A stretch of 7,833 nucleotides of DNA from CAYNFH01 sp964396385 (lineage in GTDB: Bacteria; Armatimonadota; Chthonomonadetes; Chthonomonadales; CAJBBX01): positions 1 to 7,833 of the forward strand of contig CAYNFH010000273.1 in NCBI GenBank assembly GCA_964396385.1, read 5' to 3'. The position numbers and the translations under genes were made by a program. The notes beneath the pieces are model-generated. The model worked only from the letters and a program-made list of their open reading frames with translations. It made no database searches and was not told the origin of the DNA. This document shows, piece by piece, positions 1-5,704 of the stretch; the first letter of the stretch is position 1; every line of letters begins with the position of its first letter.

Positions 1-102
1 ACCACCAGTCTCCGCATGACAGCGCCGAATACAGGTGGGGAGCCGCTCCCACTCTTCGCCGAGGAGGAAGGGGTAGAGGGAGTTGGGGCACGTGGTTGCC
101 AT
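1..102 (-). CDS. Partial CDS, N-terminus of a probable DUF4166 protein
   Basis: The minus strand is open from an ATG at 102-100 to the window edge and gives 34 residues. It begins MATTCPNSLYPFLLGEEWER and continues with LPTCIRRCH. The pattern S-L-Y-x-x-L-L-G-x-x-W-x-x-L-P-x-x-[IV]-R-x-x-H is, from memory, the N-terminal signature of DUF4166 proteins, a family of unknown function. The start lies 16 nt after the stop of the TIGR01777-like gene on the same strand, so the two probably form an operon. The Shine-Dalgarno sequence is weak: only GGAC is seen, a few bases before the ATG. The rest of the gene lies outside the window, so family membership rests on this short stretch. No function is proposed. 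Confidence 0.5.
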   Translation of the reverse strand, partial: MATTCPNSLYPFLLGEEWERLPTCIRRCHAETGG

Positions 103-118
103 GTTGTGGTCCACAGCT

Positions 119-1036
119 CTACCGTCCCAGTAGGGTGCGCAAGGCGGTCTCCAGGTCGGGGTGCTCGAACCGGAAGCCGGAGGACTCCAGAACGCGTGGA
201 ACCGCGCGCTGGCTGGCGAGCAGCGCCTCATCGGCCATCTCTCCGAAGAGCAAACGAGCGACCGGCGCTGGCAGGGGAAAGATGCTGGGCCGCCTCAGGA
301 TGCGGCCGAGGGTGATTGTGAGTTCCCGGTTCGTAGCTGGCGTGGGCGCCACGACGTTCACAGCACCCGAGAGCCCCGGGTTCTCCAGCAGGAACCGCAT
401 CGCGGCGACCGCATCAGGAAGCGAGATCCAGCTCACGAACTGCCGGCCGCTGCCGACCACGGCCCCCACTCCCAGCAAGAACGGGGTGAGCAGCTTTGAG
501 AGCATTCCACCTTCGCGGCTGAGCACCACTCCGAATCGCAGGTGGACAACGCGTATACCCGCATCGGCTGCGGCGCTGGTAGCCGCCTCCCATCGGCGGC
601 ACACGTCGGCGAGGAAGCCGGATCCCGCCGGACTCTGCTCGGTCAGCACCTCTTCTCCGCGGTCGCCGTAAATCCCGACGGCGGAGGCGGAGAGGAGCGT
701 GCGCGGGGGCGAGGCCAGGCGGGCAAGGCTTTCCGAGAGGAGGCGCGTGCCCTGCTCCCGGCTCTGCAGGATCCGCGCCTTCTTCTCCGGCGTCCACCTT
801 CCCTCCGCCACGGGCTCTCCGGCCAGGTGGATGGCTGTGTCTACCCCGTCCAGCGCCTTGGCGTCTATTGCTCCCGCGGCCGGATCCCAGCGGGCCTGCC
901 CCGCGCCACTGCCTCCGCGCGACAGGCGAAGGACCTCCACGCCGTCTCGTTCCAGCGAGGCGACGACCGCGTGTCCTATCAGCCCGGATGCGCCTGTCAC
1001 GAGTACGCGGCGCGGCCTGGTCTCTTCGTTCAGCAT
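119..1036 (-). CDS. TIGR01777-family NAD(P)-dependent epimerase/dehydratase-like protein
   Basis: This 305-residue protein is an extended-SDR (Rossmann) protein of the TIGR01777 group, which includes E. coli YfcH. The nucleotide-binding motif TGASGLIG is at residues 14-21. HLAGEPV (70-76) and RWTPEKKARI (80-89) are typical of the family. SASAVGIYGDRGEEVLTE (116-133) contains Tyr123 of the active site, but the lysine of the classical YxxxK motif is absent, which is normal for this group. SWISLPD (202-208) follows, and residues about 231-303 match the C-terminal DUF1731 domain. Length is normal for the family. It should be a soluble cytoplasmic protein that binds NAD(P); the substrate is not known. 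A role in cell division was once suggested for relatives labelled SulA, but nothing here supports it. It is transcribed away from the esterase gene and precedes the partial DUF4166 gene. The ATG at 1036 is needed to include the Rossmann motif. The nearest purine-rich site (AGAAGG) lies unusually far upstream, about 14 nt. Confidence 0.9.
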   Translation of the reverse strand: MLNEETRPRRVLVTGASGLIGHAVVASLERDGVEVLRLSRGGSGAGQARWDPAAGAIDAKALDGVDTAIHLAGEPVAEGRWTPEKKARILQSREQGTRLLSESLARLASPPRTLLSASAVGIYGDRGEEVLTEQSPAGSGFLADVCRRWEAATSAAADAGIRVVHLRFGVVLSREGGMLSKLLTPFLLGVGAVVGSGRQFVSWISLPDAVAAMRFLLENPGLSGAVNVVAPTPATNRELTITLGRILRRPSIFPLPAPVARLLFGEMADEALLASQRAVPRVLESSGFRFEHPDLETALRTLLGR

Positions 1037-1084
1037 CTGGATTCAACCAGCCTTCTACTTCCCCGGCCGCCCTGCGGGTACCTT

Positions 1085-1109
1085 CGGAGCCGGTGTAGGA
1101 ACGGCTCCG
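1085..1109. other. Perfect 8-bp hairpin in the divergent intergenic region
   Basis: CGGAGCCG (1085-1092) and CGGCTCCG (1102-1109) are perfect inverted repeats around a 9-nt loop. They sit in the 119-nt gap between the two divergent genes (1037-1155). There is no T-run on either side, so it is not a typical terminator. It could be an operator or an RNA hairpin in the leader of either gene. No convincing -35/-10 pair was found in this gap on either strand. Confidence 0.4.
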
Positions 1110-1120
1110 CAGCGCCGCGA

Positions 1121-1132
1121 ATAGGAACCTAT
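1121..1132. promoter_or_regulatory. Short inverted repeat, possible operator
   Basis: ATAGG and CCTAT (5-bp arms, 2-nt spacer) form a compact inverted repeat starting 35 nt upstream of the esterase start. It is AT-richer than its surroundings. An inverted repeat this short can arise by chance, and the operator role is inferred only from position. Confidence 0.2.
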
Positions 1133-1155
1133 CCAGGCAAACGGGAGAACAATCG

Positions 1156-2115
1156 TTGCCCCTCATCGACATGCCGCTCGAGGAGCTCCGCCGCTACCAG
1201 GGGCTGAATCCACGGCCCGCCGACATCGACGAATACTGGGACCGCGCCCTACAGGAGATGCACGCCCTGGACCCGCGCGTGGAGCTGCGGCCACACCGGT
1301 TCAACGCTCCTTTCGCCGAGTGCTTCGACCTCTACTTCACAGGCGTCGGCAACGCCCGTGTCCACGCCAAGTACCTCCGGCCGGCCGGTGACAAGGGGCC
1401 GCATCCCGCGGTGGTCACGTTCCATGGCTACTCCGGCAACAGCGGCGACTGGATGGACAAGCTCAGCTACGTGGCGAGCGGCTTCAGCGTGGCGGCGCTG
1501 GACGTGCGCGGCCAGGGCGGCCTGTCGGAGGATCCGGGCGGTGTCCGCGGCAACACGCTCCGCGGCCACATCATCCGCGGCCTGGACGACTCGCCGGAGC
1601 GGCTCTTCTACCGCCAGGTCTATCTGGACTGCGCGCAGCTCGCACGGATCGTCATGGCGATGCCGGAGGTTGATGCCGCGCGGGTGGGGGCAACCGGCGG
1701 CTCGCAGGGTGGGGGACTGACGCTCGCCTGCGCCGCGCTGGAGCCGGGAATCCGGCGCGCCGCTCCTGTCTTCCCGTTCCTCTGCGACTATCGCCGGGTC
1801 TGGGAGATGGACCTGGCCGCCAACGCGTACGACGAGCTTCGCGCCTTCTTCCGGACCTTCGACCCGCTGCACCAGCGGGAACAGGAGATCTTCACTCGGC
1901 TGGGCTACATCGACGTGCAGCACCTGGCCCATCGCATCCAGGCGCAGGTCCTCATGACGGTAGGGCTCATGGACAACATCTGCCCTCCCTCGACGCAGTT
2001 CGCGGTCTACAATAAGATCATGTCGCCCAAGGAGATGCTGATCTACCCAGACTACGGCCACGAGGGCCTCCCGGGCTGCAATGACCGGATTTACGAGTTT
2101 CTGGCGGAGCTTTAG
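1156..2115 (+). CDS. Acetyl xylan esterase / cephalosporin-C deacetylase-type hydrolase
   Basis: This 319-residue alpha/beta-hydrolase belongs to the AXE1 / cephalosporin-C deacetylase family (carbohydrate esterase 7 type), which removes acetyl groups from xylo-oligosaccharides and similar substrates. The sequence shows the oxyanion-hole motif HGYSG (90-94), RGQGG (118-122), the nucleophile elbow GGSQGG with Ser183, Asp273 in GLMDNICPPST and His302 in YPDYGHEG. These form a complete catalytic triad in the family's usual order and at the usual length. There is no signal peptide, so the enzyme is probably cytoplasmic and acts on imported acetylated sugars, as is usual for CE7. The chosen start is TTG at 1156 because GGGAGA (1143-1148) lies 7 nt upstream. 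An ATG at 1171 would give a protein five residues shorter but has no ribosome-binding site. The gene is first in a co-directional run that includes two sugar-type oxidoreductases. The natural substrate cannot be told from the sequence. Confidence 0.92.
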   Translation: MPLIDMPLEELRRYQGLNPRPADIDEYWDRALQEMHALDPRVELRPHRFNAPFAECFDLYFTGVGNARVHAKYLRPAGDKGPHPAVVTFHGYSGNSGDWMDKLSYVASGFSVAALDVRGQGGLSEDPGGVRGNTLRGHIIRGLDDSPERLFYRQVYLDCAQLARIVMAMPEVDAARVGATGGSQGGGLTLACAALEPGIRRAAPVFPFLCDYRRVWEMDLAANAYDELRAFFRTFDPLHQREQEIFTRLGYIDVQHLAHRIQAQVLMTVGLMDNICPPSTQFAVYNKIMSPKEMLIYPDYGHEGLPGCNDRIYEFLAEL

Positions 2116-2116
2116 T

Positions 2117-2160
2117 ACGAGAACAGCAGATTCCTCGCGTGGCTCGGGATGACACCCTGC
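2117..2160. repeat. Dispersed intergenic repeat of the 'CHPEPREES' type
   Basis: The gap after the esterase gene contains, on the minus strand, GTCATCCCGAGCCACGCGAG followed by GAATCTGC. This resembles a repeat family scattered between genes in many environmental bacteria, often mistranslated as 'CHPEPREESAV'. The identification is from memory, since only one copy lies in the window. Part of it can fold weakly (ATTCC with GGGAT). It is not coding. Confidence 0.45.
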
Positions 2161-2176
2161 GTGGGGGCGCACCAAG

Positions 2177-2221
2177 ATGGAAAATCGGAAATTGAAAATT
2201 GAATATGGAAAATTGAAAATC
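2177..2221 (+). repeat. Degenerate heptanucleotide tandem array (ATTGAAA type)
   Basis: The bases read in steps of seven as ATGGAAA, ATCGGAA, ATTGAAA, ATTGAAT, ATGGAAA, ATTGAAA, then ATC. This AT-rich block in GC-rich DNA overlaps the 5' end of the ferritin-like gene and would encode its first 15 residues. Seven is not a multiple of three, so gain or loss of one unit would shift the reading frame from the ATG at 2177. It resembles the short heptamer repeats described in cyanobacteria and other phyla. Confidence 0.7.
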
Positions 2222-3604
2222 CCGTCAATTGGTATTCCTCCGCTGGCGGGACTCGCCACATACGAGCAGGCCGCGCGGCCCGGTTTCAGCGTAGACGACA
2301 ATGTGGAGCGGATGCGCCGATACAACTGGGTGGAGCGCCGCCTCTACGAGATCTCCGCCGCCTTCATGAACCCTACGCCGGAGTGGGAGGTGAAGTGCGC
2401 GCTCAGCCTCCACCTCTACCTGGACTCCGAGCATAGCCAGGCGCTGCGGCAGCGGGTCGCGGAGCTCCGCCGGCCGCCACTCTACCTGGACCAACCTCCG
2501 GACGACCGGCTGGAGGCCTTCCTCGCGGAGGCGCTCCGGGCGGAGGACACCGTAGAGCTCCTGGCGGGAGTGTTCCAGGTGATCCGGCCGGCAATTCTGG
2601 AGGCGTATCGCGCGCACCTGGAGCAGACGAATCCGCTCTTCGACTTCCCTACGTGCCGACTCCTGACGATCGCCATCCAGGAGGAGGAGCAGATGGTGGA
2701 TTGGGGCAGCCAGGCACTGGCGGCGCTCACGCAGGAGCAGGAGGCTCAGGACCGCGCCGACGATTGGACGGCCCATCTACGCGCGTATCTCGCCGCGGCG
2801 GGAGGCATTGTAGGCGACCAGCCCGTTCCGGATACGGCTCTTCCGGCGCCACGGGCCAGAGGGGAGTTCATCCCGCAGGTGGACCCAAAGCGCGACTGGC
2901 GCTCGCGCGAGATCTACAACTTCCACTACCGCGCCAACGACGTCTACCTGGACGATGAGGCGGACTGGGACGAGCGGGTGCTCGCCCTCATGTTCAAGCG
3001 GTTCCACGAGATGGACGTGCCGGAGATGATGGCCAGCATCGTCCTCCAGACGCCGGACCAGCCGTGGGAGTACTATCGGGACATGGCGAGGCAGCTCTGG
3101 GACGAGGCGCGCCACGCCATGATGGGCGAGGTGTGGTTCGCGCGGTACGGCGTGGACTGGAGCCGGTACCCCAACCACGTGGGCTGGGCAATGCACCTCA
3201 ACCTGGACCGCGATCCGCTGGAGCGGCACCTCATCCTCTACTACATCGAGCAGAGCCTGATGGATGGCAAGATCGGCAAGAAGCTGGAGTGGGAGATCGC
3301 GCGCAGCGCCGGGGACCACCTGGCAACCTACTTCCAGGACTACGATTGGGCGGACGAGGTGCTGCACGCCCAGCTCGGCCGCCGCTGGCTCAAGCTAGCC
3401 GTCGGCGACGTGAAGACCATCATGGAACGGGCCAAGGAGATTGCCTCGCGGCCCAGCCCCACCATGGAGCTCCGCCGGAGCTGGACGCCCCAGGTGGACT
3501 GGTGGCCCCGATTCGTGCGCGACGTGCTCGGCAAGGAGAGCACCTCCAATGCCGGCGCGGACAACGGCCTCGTGCCCAACTTTGAATCCATCGCATCCGG
3601 TTAA
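2177..3604 (+). CDS. Two-part ferritin-like (di-iron) protein of unknown function
   Basis: This 475-residue soluble protein has no named homologue that I recognise. The second half (about 260-410) has the ligand pattern of a ferritin-like four-helix di-iron protein: HEMDVPEMM with Glu278/Glu283, DEARH with Glu310 and His313, LERH/IEQS with Glu349/Glu358, and DEVLH with Glu394 and His397. The first of these, followed by DEARH, recalls DUF455 (COG2833) ferritin-like proteins. The first half (about 60-185) looks like a degenerate copy: EWEVKCAL (69-76), LDSEH with Asp83 and His86, and EEEQMVDWG, where Met173 takes the place of the last His. Pro/Ala-rich linkers join and follow the halves. A role as an oxidase, oxygenase or iron-binding protein is inference only. 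The ATG at 2177 lies inside a heptamer array and has no good ribosome-binding site. In-frame TTG codons at 2192 and 2213 are alternatives, and the conserved protein probably begins near residue 15-20. It lies between the esterase and the Gfo/Idh/MocA genes. Confidence 0.75.
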   Translation: MENRKLKIEYGKLKIPSIGIPPLAGLATYEQAARPGFSVDDNVERMRRYNWVERRLYEISAAFMNPTPEWEVKCALSLHLYLDSEHSQALRQRVAELRRPPLYLDQPPDDRLEAFLAEALRAEDTVELLAGVFQVIRPAILEAYRAHLEQTNPLFDFPTCRLLTIAIQEEEQMVDWGSQALAALTQEQEAQDRADDWTAHLRAYLAAAGGIVGDQPVPDTALPAPRARGEFIPQVDPKRDWRSREIYNFHYRANDVYLDDEADWDERVLALMFKRFHEMDVPEMMASIVLQTPDQPWEYYRDMARQLWDEARHAMMGEVWFARYGVDWSRYPNHVGWAMHLNLDRDPLERHLILYYIEQSLMDGKIGKKLEWEIARSAGDHLATYFQDYDWADEVLHAQLGRRWLKLAVGDVKTIMERAKEIASRPSPTMELRRSWTPQVDWWPRFVRDVLGKESTSNAGADNGLVPNFESIASG

Positions 3605-3613
3605 GCTCTGACT

Positions 3614-3648
3614 ATCAACCATCAACCATCAACCATCCATCATCAACC
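3614..3648 (+). repeat. Heptanucleotide tandem array (ATCAACC)n
   Basis: ATCAACC occurs at 3614-3620, 3621-3627 and 3628-3634. A variant unit, ATCCATC, follows, and then ATCAACC again at 3642-3648. That is five units of period seven in the 46-nt gap before the next gene. On the minus strand the unit is GGTTGAT, which shares the TTGA core with the array at the other end of the ferritin-like gene. The array occupies the place where a ribosome-binding site would be expected for the downstream gene. Confidence 0.85.
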
Positions 3649-3650
3649 CA

Positions 3651-4637
3651 ATGAGCCACCAATGCATCCGCTGGGGCATTCTCGGCCCCGGCTCCATCGC
3701 CAACCGATTTGCCGACGGCGTAGCCTCGCTGCCGGACGCGGAGATCACAGCCGTCGGATCGCGGGACCGCGATCGGGCCATCACCTTTGCGGACCGGCAC
3801 CACGTTCCTCACCGGCACGGTTCCTATGAGGCGCTGGTCGAAGACCCGGACGTGGACGTGATCTATGTGGCCACTCCGCACCCGTTCCACGCCGAGAACA
3901 GTATCCTTGCGCTGAATGCAGGGAAGCCCGTGCTGTGCGAGAAGCCGTTTACGCTCAACGCGCGGCAGGCACAGCAGGTCATCGAGACAGCGCGCGGCAA
4001 GGGGTTGTTCCTCATGGAGGCCATGTGGAGCCGCTTCTTCCCGCTCATGGAGCGGGTCCGCGGGCTCGTGAGCTCCGGGGCCATCGGGGAGGTCAAGCAG
4101 GTGCATGCCGACTTCGGGTTCCGCGCTGGCTTCAACCCGAGCAGCCGCCTCTTCGACCCGGCTCTCGGCGGAGGGGCGCTGCTGGACGTGGGCGTCTATC
4201 CCGTCTCCTTCGCCAGCATGATCCTGGGAGAGCCGAGTGGCGTCACGGGCCTGGCGCACCTCTGCCCCACTGGCGTGGACGACAACGCGGGCATGGTGCT
4301 GAGCTATCCGCAGGGCCAGATTGCCGTACTCTCCACCTCCGTGACCGCAAACACCCCTCATGAGGCCTCCATCGTCGGATCCGCAGGGCAGATCCGAATC
4401 CACGCAAGCTGGTGGCGGCCGGAACGGCTCACCATCAAGCGGGACGGTCAGCCGGATGAGGGGATCGCGGAGCCGTACGAGAGCACCGGCTTCAACTACG
4501 AGGCGACGGAGGTTGGCCGCTGCCTGCGCGCGGGCGAGCTGGAAAGCCCGATTATGCCACTTGACGAGACGCTCACTATCATGCGCACGCTTGATACCCT
4601 GCGCGCGCAGTGGGGCATCAAGTACCCTTCGGAATGA
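3651..4637 (+). CDS. Gfo/Idh/MocA-family oxidoreductase
   Basis: This 328-residue NAD(P)-dependent dehydrogenase is of the Gfo/Idh/MocA type, a family acting on sugars, inositols and related polyols. The N-terminal Rossmann motif GILGPGSIA (9-17) starts the fold. YVATPHPFH (72-80) and CEKPF (96-100) follow, the second carrying the conserved EKP with Lys98. GGGALLDVGVYP (173-184) holds Asp179 and Tyr183. Tyr rather than His at this place, together with MWSRFFP (125-131), points to the dihydrodiol dehydrogenase / D-xylose 1-dehydrogenase-like branch. The length is normal, and there is no signal peptide, so it is not a Tat-exported member. The start at 3651 is the only one that includes the Rossmann strand, yet it has no Shine-Dalgarno sequence because the heptamer array fills that position. 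The gene is followed after 7 nt by an aldo/keto reductase, so the two are probably co-translated. The exact substrate is unknown. Confidence 0.93.
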   Translation: MSHQCIRWGILGPGSIANRFADGVASLPDAEITAVGSRDRDRAITFADRHHVPHRHGSYEALVEDPDVDVIYVATPHPFHAENSILALNAGKPVLCEKPFTLNARQAQQVIETARGKGLFLMEAMWSRFFPLMERVRGLVSSGAIGEVKQVHADFGFRAGFNPSSRLFDPALGGGALLDVGVYPVSFASMILGEPSGVTGLAHLCPTGVDDNAGMVLSYPQGQIAVLSTSVTANTPHEASIVGSAGQIRIHASWWRPERLTIKRDGQPDEGIAEPYESTGFNYEATEVGRCLRAGELESPIMPLDETLTIMRTLDTLRAQWGIKYPSE

Positions 4638-4644
4638 GGAATCG

Positions 4645-5616
4645 ATGAACTACGGCAACGTCCCCGGCATCTCCAAACCCATCTCCCGGCTGGTGCAGGG
4701 CACCATGATGCTCTCCACCAAGGACATCGAGAACAGCTTCGCTCTTTTGGATGCGGTCCTGGAGATGGGTGGCAACTGCTTCGACACAGCCCATGTCTAC
4801 CAGGGAGGAGACTGCGAGCGAGCGCTTGGCCGCTGGATCCAGGACCGCGGCGTGCGCGATCGCGTGGTCATCATCGGCAAGGGCGCGCACACCAACCAGG
4901 ATCGGCGCCGCGTGACGCCGTTCGACATCGCCTCCGACATGCACGACTCCCTGGCCCGCATGAAGGTGGACTACATCGACCTCTATCTTCTGCACCGCGA
5001 CGATCCGGACGCGCCGGTCGGTCCCATCGTCGAAGCGCTCAACGAGCACCTCCGAGCGGGCCGGATCCACGCGTTCGGCGGCTCCAACTGGGGCTACGAG
5101 CGGATCATCGAGGCGAACAGGTACGCGCAGGAGCACGGCCTGGTGGGCTTCGCGGCGAGCAGCCCGCAGTTCAGCCTGGCGGACCAGCTCAAGGAGCCGT
5201 GGGGCGGATGTATCTCCATCTCCGGCCCGCGGAACGAGGCGGCTCGACGCTTCTATCAGGAGACGCAGCTCGCCGTCTTTCCCTGGTCCAGCCTCGCCGG
5301 GGGCTTTTTCAGCGGCCGGATCCGGCGGGACAACCTGGAATCCTCCGACGAGTACTATTTCAAGCTGGCCGTACAGTGTTATGCCTCCGAGGAGAACTTC
5401 CAGCGGATAGACCGGGCAGAGGACCTGGCGAGCCGGAAGGGAGTCACGCTGCCCCAGATCGCGCTGGCGTGGGTACTCAACCAACCGCTCAACCTGTTTC
5501 CGCTGGTGGGCTGCCGCAAGCCGGACGAGTACCGGGCCAATGCGCTGGCCCAGGATATCCGCCTCACTCCGCAGGAGCTTGCCTATCTGGACCTGCGGGC
5601 AGACACCCCGGCCTAG
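4645..5616 (+). CDS. Aldo/keto reductase
   Basis: This 323-residue protein of the aldo/keto reductase superfamily is a TIM-barrel NADPH-dependent oxidoreductase of carbonyl compounds and sugars. The catalytic tetrad is complete: Asp47 and Tyr52 in FDTAHVYQGG, Lys79 in IIGKGAH and His117 in YLLHRDD. GSNWG (146-150), FAASSPQFSL (169-178) and PWSSLAGGFFSGR (213-225) are cofactor and barrel motifs. The tail VGCRKPDEYRANA (288-300) also fits phosphate binding of NADPH. The ATG at 4645 is chosen because GAGGA (4636-4640) precedes it and overlaps the stop codon of the Gfo/Idh/MocA gene. The open frame extends further upstream, but only through that gene in another frame. Coupling to a Gfo/Idh/MocA dehydrogenase suggests a paired redox conversion of a sugar, which is inference. 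The specific substrate cannot be read from the sequence. Confidence 0.94.
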   Translation: MNYGNVPGISKPISRLVQGTMMLSTKDIENSFALLDAVLEMGGNCFDTAHVYQGGDCERALGRWIQDRGVRDRVVIIGKGAHTNQDRRRVTPFDIASDMHDSLARMKVDYIDLYLLHRDDPDAPVGPIVEALNEHLRAGRIHAFGGSNWGYERIIEANRYAQEHGLVGFAASSPQFSLADQLKEPWGGCISISGPRNEAARRFYQETQLAVFPWSSLAGGFFSGRIRRDNLESSDEYYFKLAVQCYASEENFQRIDRAEDLASRKGVTLPQIALAWVLNQPLNLFPLVGCRKPDEYRANALAQDIRLTPQELAYLDLRADTPA

Positions 5617-5623
5617 CGAATTG

Positions 5624-5632
5624 TGATATGAT
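5624..5632 (+). promoter_or_regulatory. Extended -10 promoter candidate for the FKBP gene
   Basis: TGATATGAT matches the extended -10 form TGnTATAAT, with one mismatch in the hexamer (TATGAT). It starts 8 nt after the aldo/keto reductase stop, and no good -35 box is seen about 17 nt upstream. Extended -10 promoters can do without one. Transcription would start near 5639 and give a leader of about 65 nt containing the hairpin at 5643-5679. Confidence 0.45.
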
Positions 5633-5642
5633 CATTCATCCT

Positions 5643-5679
5643 CGGGCTGGCGCTTCGCACCTGCGGTGGCGCCGGCCCG
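5643..5679 (+). terminator. Strong GC-rich hairpin: terminator of the upstream genes or leader structure
   Basis: CGGGCTGGCGC (5643-5653) pairs with GCGCCGGCCCG (5669-5679) over 11 bp with one G-U pair. A small inner stem, CGC/GCG with loop ACCT, lies within. Only three T's follow (GTTTAC), so it is at best a weak intrinsic terminator for the esterase-to-aldo/keto-reductase run. If the promoter at 5624-5632 is real, the hairpin lies in the leader of the FKBP gene, 12 nt before its ribosome-binding site. Confidence 0.5.
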
Positions 5680-5704
5680 TTTACATGTTGAGAAAGGCAT
5701 GTTG

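Noticed and set aside
16..671. Plus-strand open frames over the TIGR01777 gene
   Set aside because: They are shadows of the minus-strand gene, which has a Rossmann motif and a DUF1731 tail. The plus frames show no motifs.
1249..2325. 358-codon open frame on the minus strand, antisense to the esterase
   Set aside because: It is a shadow of a GC-rich gene with a complete catalytic triad on the plus strand. Its N-terminal part translates the heptamer array and the dispersed repeat, and no domain is recognisable.
3614..3648. Heptamer array as a CRISPR or origin iteron set
   Set aside because: The units are seven bases long without spacers, and there are no cas, replication-initiator or DnaA-box features nearby.
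3615..4403. 262-codon open frame on the minus strand, antisense to the Gfo/Idh/MocA gene
   Set aside because: No family motifs are visible, it begins inside the coding region of a clear dehydrogenase, and it ends in the heptamer array.
4360..4644. Upstream extension of the aldo/keto reductase frame
   Set aside because: It lies within the Gfo/Idh/MocA gene in another frame, has an Arg/Ser-rich composition typical of shadows, and the ATG at 4645 has a ribosome-binding site and the usual family N-terminus.
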